A stretch of DNA of 64,000 bases from Aldehydirespirator sp965116865 (GTDB lineage: Bacteria; Actinomycetota; Acidimicrobiia; Acidimicrobiales; Aldehydirespiratoraceae), in the NCBI GenBank assembly GCA_965116865.1, contig OZ220727.1, positions 1,798,001 through 1,862,000 on the forward strand, read 5' to 3'. Both the position numbers and the translations under genes were made by a program. Positions 61,926 to 64,000 of the stretch are shown one piece after another. Below the pieces are notes generated by a model, which had not been told where the DNA came from, searched no databases, and saw only the letters and a list, made by a program, of their open reading frames with translations. Numbering within the stretch: position 1 is the stretch's first letter; each line of letters opens with the position of its first letter.

Positions 61926-63355
61926 CTCGACGGATCGCCGTCGCCGGCTGGTTCGGCTCCGACAACCTCGGCGACGAACTGATCCTGCGGTCGCTGATCC
62001 GGTCCATACAGGCCCGCGGGGCCGAGCCCGTGGCCATCAGCATCGACCCGGCCGGAACCAGCCGAGACCACGGCGTCGCCGCGGTCCTCCACCGCCATCC
62101 GGGCCATTCGGCAGCGCTCCGCCGAGCACTGGTCGACTGCGACGCGATGGCGGTCGCCGGCGGGTTGGTCCAGTCGGAGACCTCGCCGTGGAACATCCCC
62201 TTCCACGCATCGCGGCTGTGGGCGGCGCCATACCGACGCCCCGCAGCCGCTCTGGGCATGGGGGTCGGACATGTACACGGTCGGCTGGGTCGCAGCCTGG
62301 CCAGCCGCTCGCTGCGGCCGTTCGGCAGGATCGTGGTGCGCGACGCCGACTCGGCCCGGCGGCTCCGGAGCTGGGGACTGGACGGCGTAGCGGTGGGCGC
62401 CGACCCGGTCGTGGCGCTCGAGCCTGAGCCTGCCTCTCCGGCCGACACCATGTGCGTGATCCTCCGGCCCGCCAACCGGCCCGGTGCGGGAACGGCCGCA
62501 GCCAAGGCCCGGACCGCGAGGCCGCCGGAGGCTGAGCTCGACCGGATGGCCCGCGCCATCGACGCAACCGCAGCCGCCACCGGCCTCGCGGTCCGCTTCG
62601 TAGCATTCCAGGCCGGCCGCGACGACCCGATCCACACCGCGGTCGCCGACCGCACCAGCACACACCCAGACCGCACCAACACGCACACAAGCGGGCCCGC
62701 CGACCGCACCAGCACACACCCAGACCGCACCAACACGCACACAAGCGGGCCCGCCGACCGCACCAGCACACACCCAGACCGCACCAACACGCACACAAGC
62801 GGGCCCGCCGACCGCACCAGCACACACCCAGACCGCACCAACACGCACACAAGCGGGCCCGCCGACCGCACCAGCACACACCCAGACCGCACCAACACGC
62901 ACACAAGCGGGCCCGCCAGCCGCACCAGCACACACCCAGACCGCACCAACACGCACACAAGCGGGCCCGCCCCGAACTCGCTGCACTCCGAGATCGCCCG
63001 ACGCGTAGACGCCCGCGCCGAGGTGGTGGCGCCCGGGTTGGACGACGTGATCACCGAGGTGGGGCGCAGCCGTGTGGTGGTCACAATGCGCTATCACGGA
63101 GCTGTGGCCGCGCTGCTGCACGGCCGGCCGGCGGTGCTGCTCGACAGCTCGCCGAAGATGGCGTCGCTGGCCGGCGAAGCCGGCGGCTGGGCCCCACTGC
63201 TGGACCCCGGCAGTATCGACGGTCCCGAGTTGGCTGCCGCGGTCTCCGACGCACTCGACACCCCCAACCGGGCGTCCGAGGCCCGAGAGGTCCTCAGGGA
63301 CCGCCTGGCAGTGAACGACGACGCTCTCGACGAGTTGCTCGACCATGCCCGATGA
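61922..63355 (+). CDS. CsaB-like polysaccharide pyruvyl transferase with an internal repeat insertion
   Basis: A 477-residue protein with PF04230-type features. The N-terminus is IAVAGWFGSDNLGDELILRS; GGLVQSETSPWNIPFHASRL and LGMGVGHVHGRLGR follow. The C-terminal half has VVTMRYHGAVAALLHGRPAV and DSSPKMASLAGEAGG. CsaB transfers pyruvate from PEP to a secondary wall polymer, making it a ligand for SLH domains. Between the halves (about residues 242-350) six 18-residue units DRTSTHPDRTNTHTSGPA are inserted in frame; without them the length is about 369, the usual size. The insertion falls between the two Rossmann-like domains, where it may be tolerated. GTG start at 61922. The next gene overlaps its end by 11 bp. 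Confidence 0.85.
   Translation: MTRRIAVAGWFGSDNLGDELILRSLIRSIQARGAEPVAISIDPAGTSRDHGVAAVLHRHPGHSAALRRALVDCDAMAVAGGLVQSETSPWNIPFHASRLWAAPYRRPAAALGMGVGHVHGRLGRSLASRSLRPFGRIVVRDADSARRLRSWGLDGVAVGADPVVALEPEPASPADTMCVILRPANRPGAGTAAAKARTARPPEAELDRMARAIDATAAATGLAVRFVAFQAGRDDPIHTAVADRTSTHPDRTNTHTSGPADRTSTHPDRTNTHTSGPADRTSTHPDRTNTHTSGPADRTSTHPDRTNTHTSGPADRTSTHPDRTNTHTSGPASRTSTHPDRTNTHTSGPAPNSLHSEIARRVDARAEVVAPGLDDVITEVGRSRVVVTMRYHGAVAALLHGRPAVLLDSSPKMASLAGEAGGWAPLLDPGSIDGPELAAAVSDALDTPNRASEAREVLRDRLAVNDDALDELLDHAR
62646..62969. repeat. Tandem array, 54-bp unit, six copies, inside the pyruvyl transferase gene
   Basis: GACCGCACCAGCACACACCC recurs at 62648, 62702, 62756, 62810, 62864; the last at 62918 begins with AGC. 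Copies are nearly identical and keep the frame. Confidence 0.97.
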
Positions 63356-64000
63356 CTCGGCCAGGCACGGCGACCAGACCACGCCCGACGAGTCAGCCGT
63401 CCCAGACGGGCAGGCAGCGAACCTGACAGTCCCCAGCCCGACGACGGACACGTCGCAGGAGCCCGGCGCGCGGTCTCGGCGGGCCCGTGCGGCGCGCGCC
63501 GCCCGCCGCATCTACCTGCTGGCGCTGGGCGCGGCCGTCGCCTGGCTGGCCTCCACCCGCCATGAGGAGGTCGTCGACTTGCTGGAAGGGACCAGGCCGG
63601 GACGGGTCGCCGCCGCGCTGGCCGCCAGCTTCGGGCTGATCCTGCTGACTTCCGCTCTGTGGCACGCGGGCTTGCGGATGCTGGGACACCCTGTTGCCCT
63701 GCACCAGGCCGTCCTGGCCACCGCACGCTCCCTCCCGGCCCGTTACGTGCCACTCGGAGTGACCTACGCAGCAGCCCGCATGGCCCTGCTGAGAGCCGCC
63801 GGCGTGCCCCTCGTCCCGCTGGCTGTCACCGCCGGGACCGAGATGGCCCTGAGCGCGTCGGTGGCCCTGGCGGCCGGCGTCGCCCTGCTCGGAACGGCCG
63901 GTGCGCTGCCCGGCGGCGCAGCCTGGACCGTGGCTGCCGTGGTCGCGGCCGTGGCGGCCGTCTCGCCGGTCGCCGGAGGCCGGGCCGTCAATCGCCTCCT
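63345..64000 (+). CDS. Multi-pass membrane protein, LPG-synthase/AglD flippase-like (3' part outside window)
   Basis: From ATG 63345 the frame is open to the window edge (218 codons). The first 55 residues are hydrophilic and disordered-looking (MPDDSARHGDQTTPDES, then RSRRARAARAARR). Membrane helices follow: IYLLALGAAVAWLA near 57, AALAASFGLILLTSALWH near 88, and LPLGV-type ARYVPLGVTYAAARMALLRA near 130, then EMALSASVALAAGVALLG. The order of helices with RYVP...R...L...G...E resembles the lysylphosphatidylglycerol synthase TM / UPF0104 family. The start overlaps the pyruvyl transferase gene, so both are probably co-expressed and concerned with the cell envelope. Confidence 0.65.
   Translation, partial: MPDDSARHGDQTTPDESAVPDGQAANLTVPSPTTDTSQEPGARSRRARAARAARRIYLLALGAAVAWLASTRHEEVVDLLEGTRPGRVAAALAASFGLILLTSALWHAGLRMLGHPVALHQAVLATARSLPARYVPLGVTYAAARMALLRAAGVPLVPLAVTAGTEMALSASVALAAGVALLGTAGALPGGAAWTVAAVVAAVAAVSPVAGGRAVNRL

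Overview
The window looks like a high-GC actinobacterial chromosome, most likely from the Acidimicrobiia or a relative. This rests on gene order, many GTG/TTG starts and apparent leaderless promoters; no ribosomal RNA or other phylogenetic marker is present, so the placement is an inference. Two conserved housekeeping blocks can be recognised. At the left end, read leftwards, are tig-clpP-clpX-folC-ndk-mreB-mreC (protein quality control, folate, nucleotide balance, cell shape). The other block is the actinobacterial cluster tlyA-nadK-recN-pyrG-nudix-xerD ... scpA-scpB-rluB-tyrA-aroA-cmk-plsC. It is cut in two by about 15 kb of mostly accessory DNA at 17.7-33 kb.

Layout: 1-7.7 kb mre/ndk/folC/clp/tig; 7.7-9 kb gene debris, tRNA-Gly and a small DNA-binding protein; 9.1-17.7 kb ispH, plsC, cmk, aroA, tyrA, rluB, scpB, scpA; 17.7 kb trpS; 18.8-29.8 kb an accessory island (IS630, IS110, ISL3 debris, small non-autonomous elements, DUF222/HNH genes, a Uma2 nuclease, a HicB-like remnant); 29.8-31.8 kb an ammonium transporter and an unknown gene; 33-40.7 kb xerD, nudix, pyrG, recN, nadK, tlyA; 41-47.7 kb an M20 amidohydrolase, a second ammonium transporter and a fused indolepyruvate oxidoreductase; 47.8-55.8 kb a second accessory stretch (DUF1801, AbiEi-like antitoxin, IS5, second DUF222/HNH gene, broken MATE transporter); 55.8-64 kb a surface protein with three SLH domains, a second IS5, tRNA-Ala, a CsaB-like pyruvyl transferase and the start of a membrane protein.

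The most distinctive feature is the number of tandem minisatellites, about 18 arrays with units of mostly 39-75 bp. Several begin exactly at the start or stop codon of a housekeeping gene and are built from that gene's own terminal codons: the xerD 3' end, the xerD 5' end and the cmk 3' end. Others swell proteins internally (ScpB, the CsaB-like protein, one DUF222/HNH protein). Two arrays, or short duplications, with units not divisible by three have put genes out of frame (MATE, a DUF2599-like gene), and a 10-bp duplication did the same to a DUF222/HNH gene.

The mobile DNA is informative. Two inverted copies of a DUF222/HNH segment lie about 26 kb apart. One carries an IS110 insertion and the other preserves the empty site, so the element ends, a CA core and a probable bridge-RNA region can be read directly. 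Two IS5 copies share an in-frame TAG in the transposase, and one of them carries a nested 98-bp non-autonomous element. Functionally, the SLH surface protein and the CsaB-like enzyme make a plausible pair (SLH domains bind pyruvylated wall polymer), and the amidohydrolase sits directly before an ammonium transporter.
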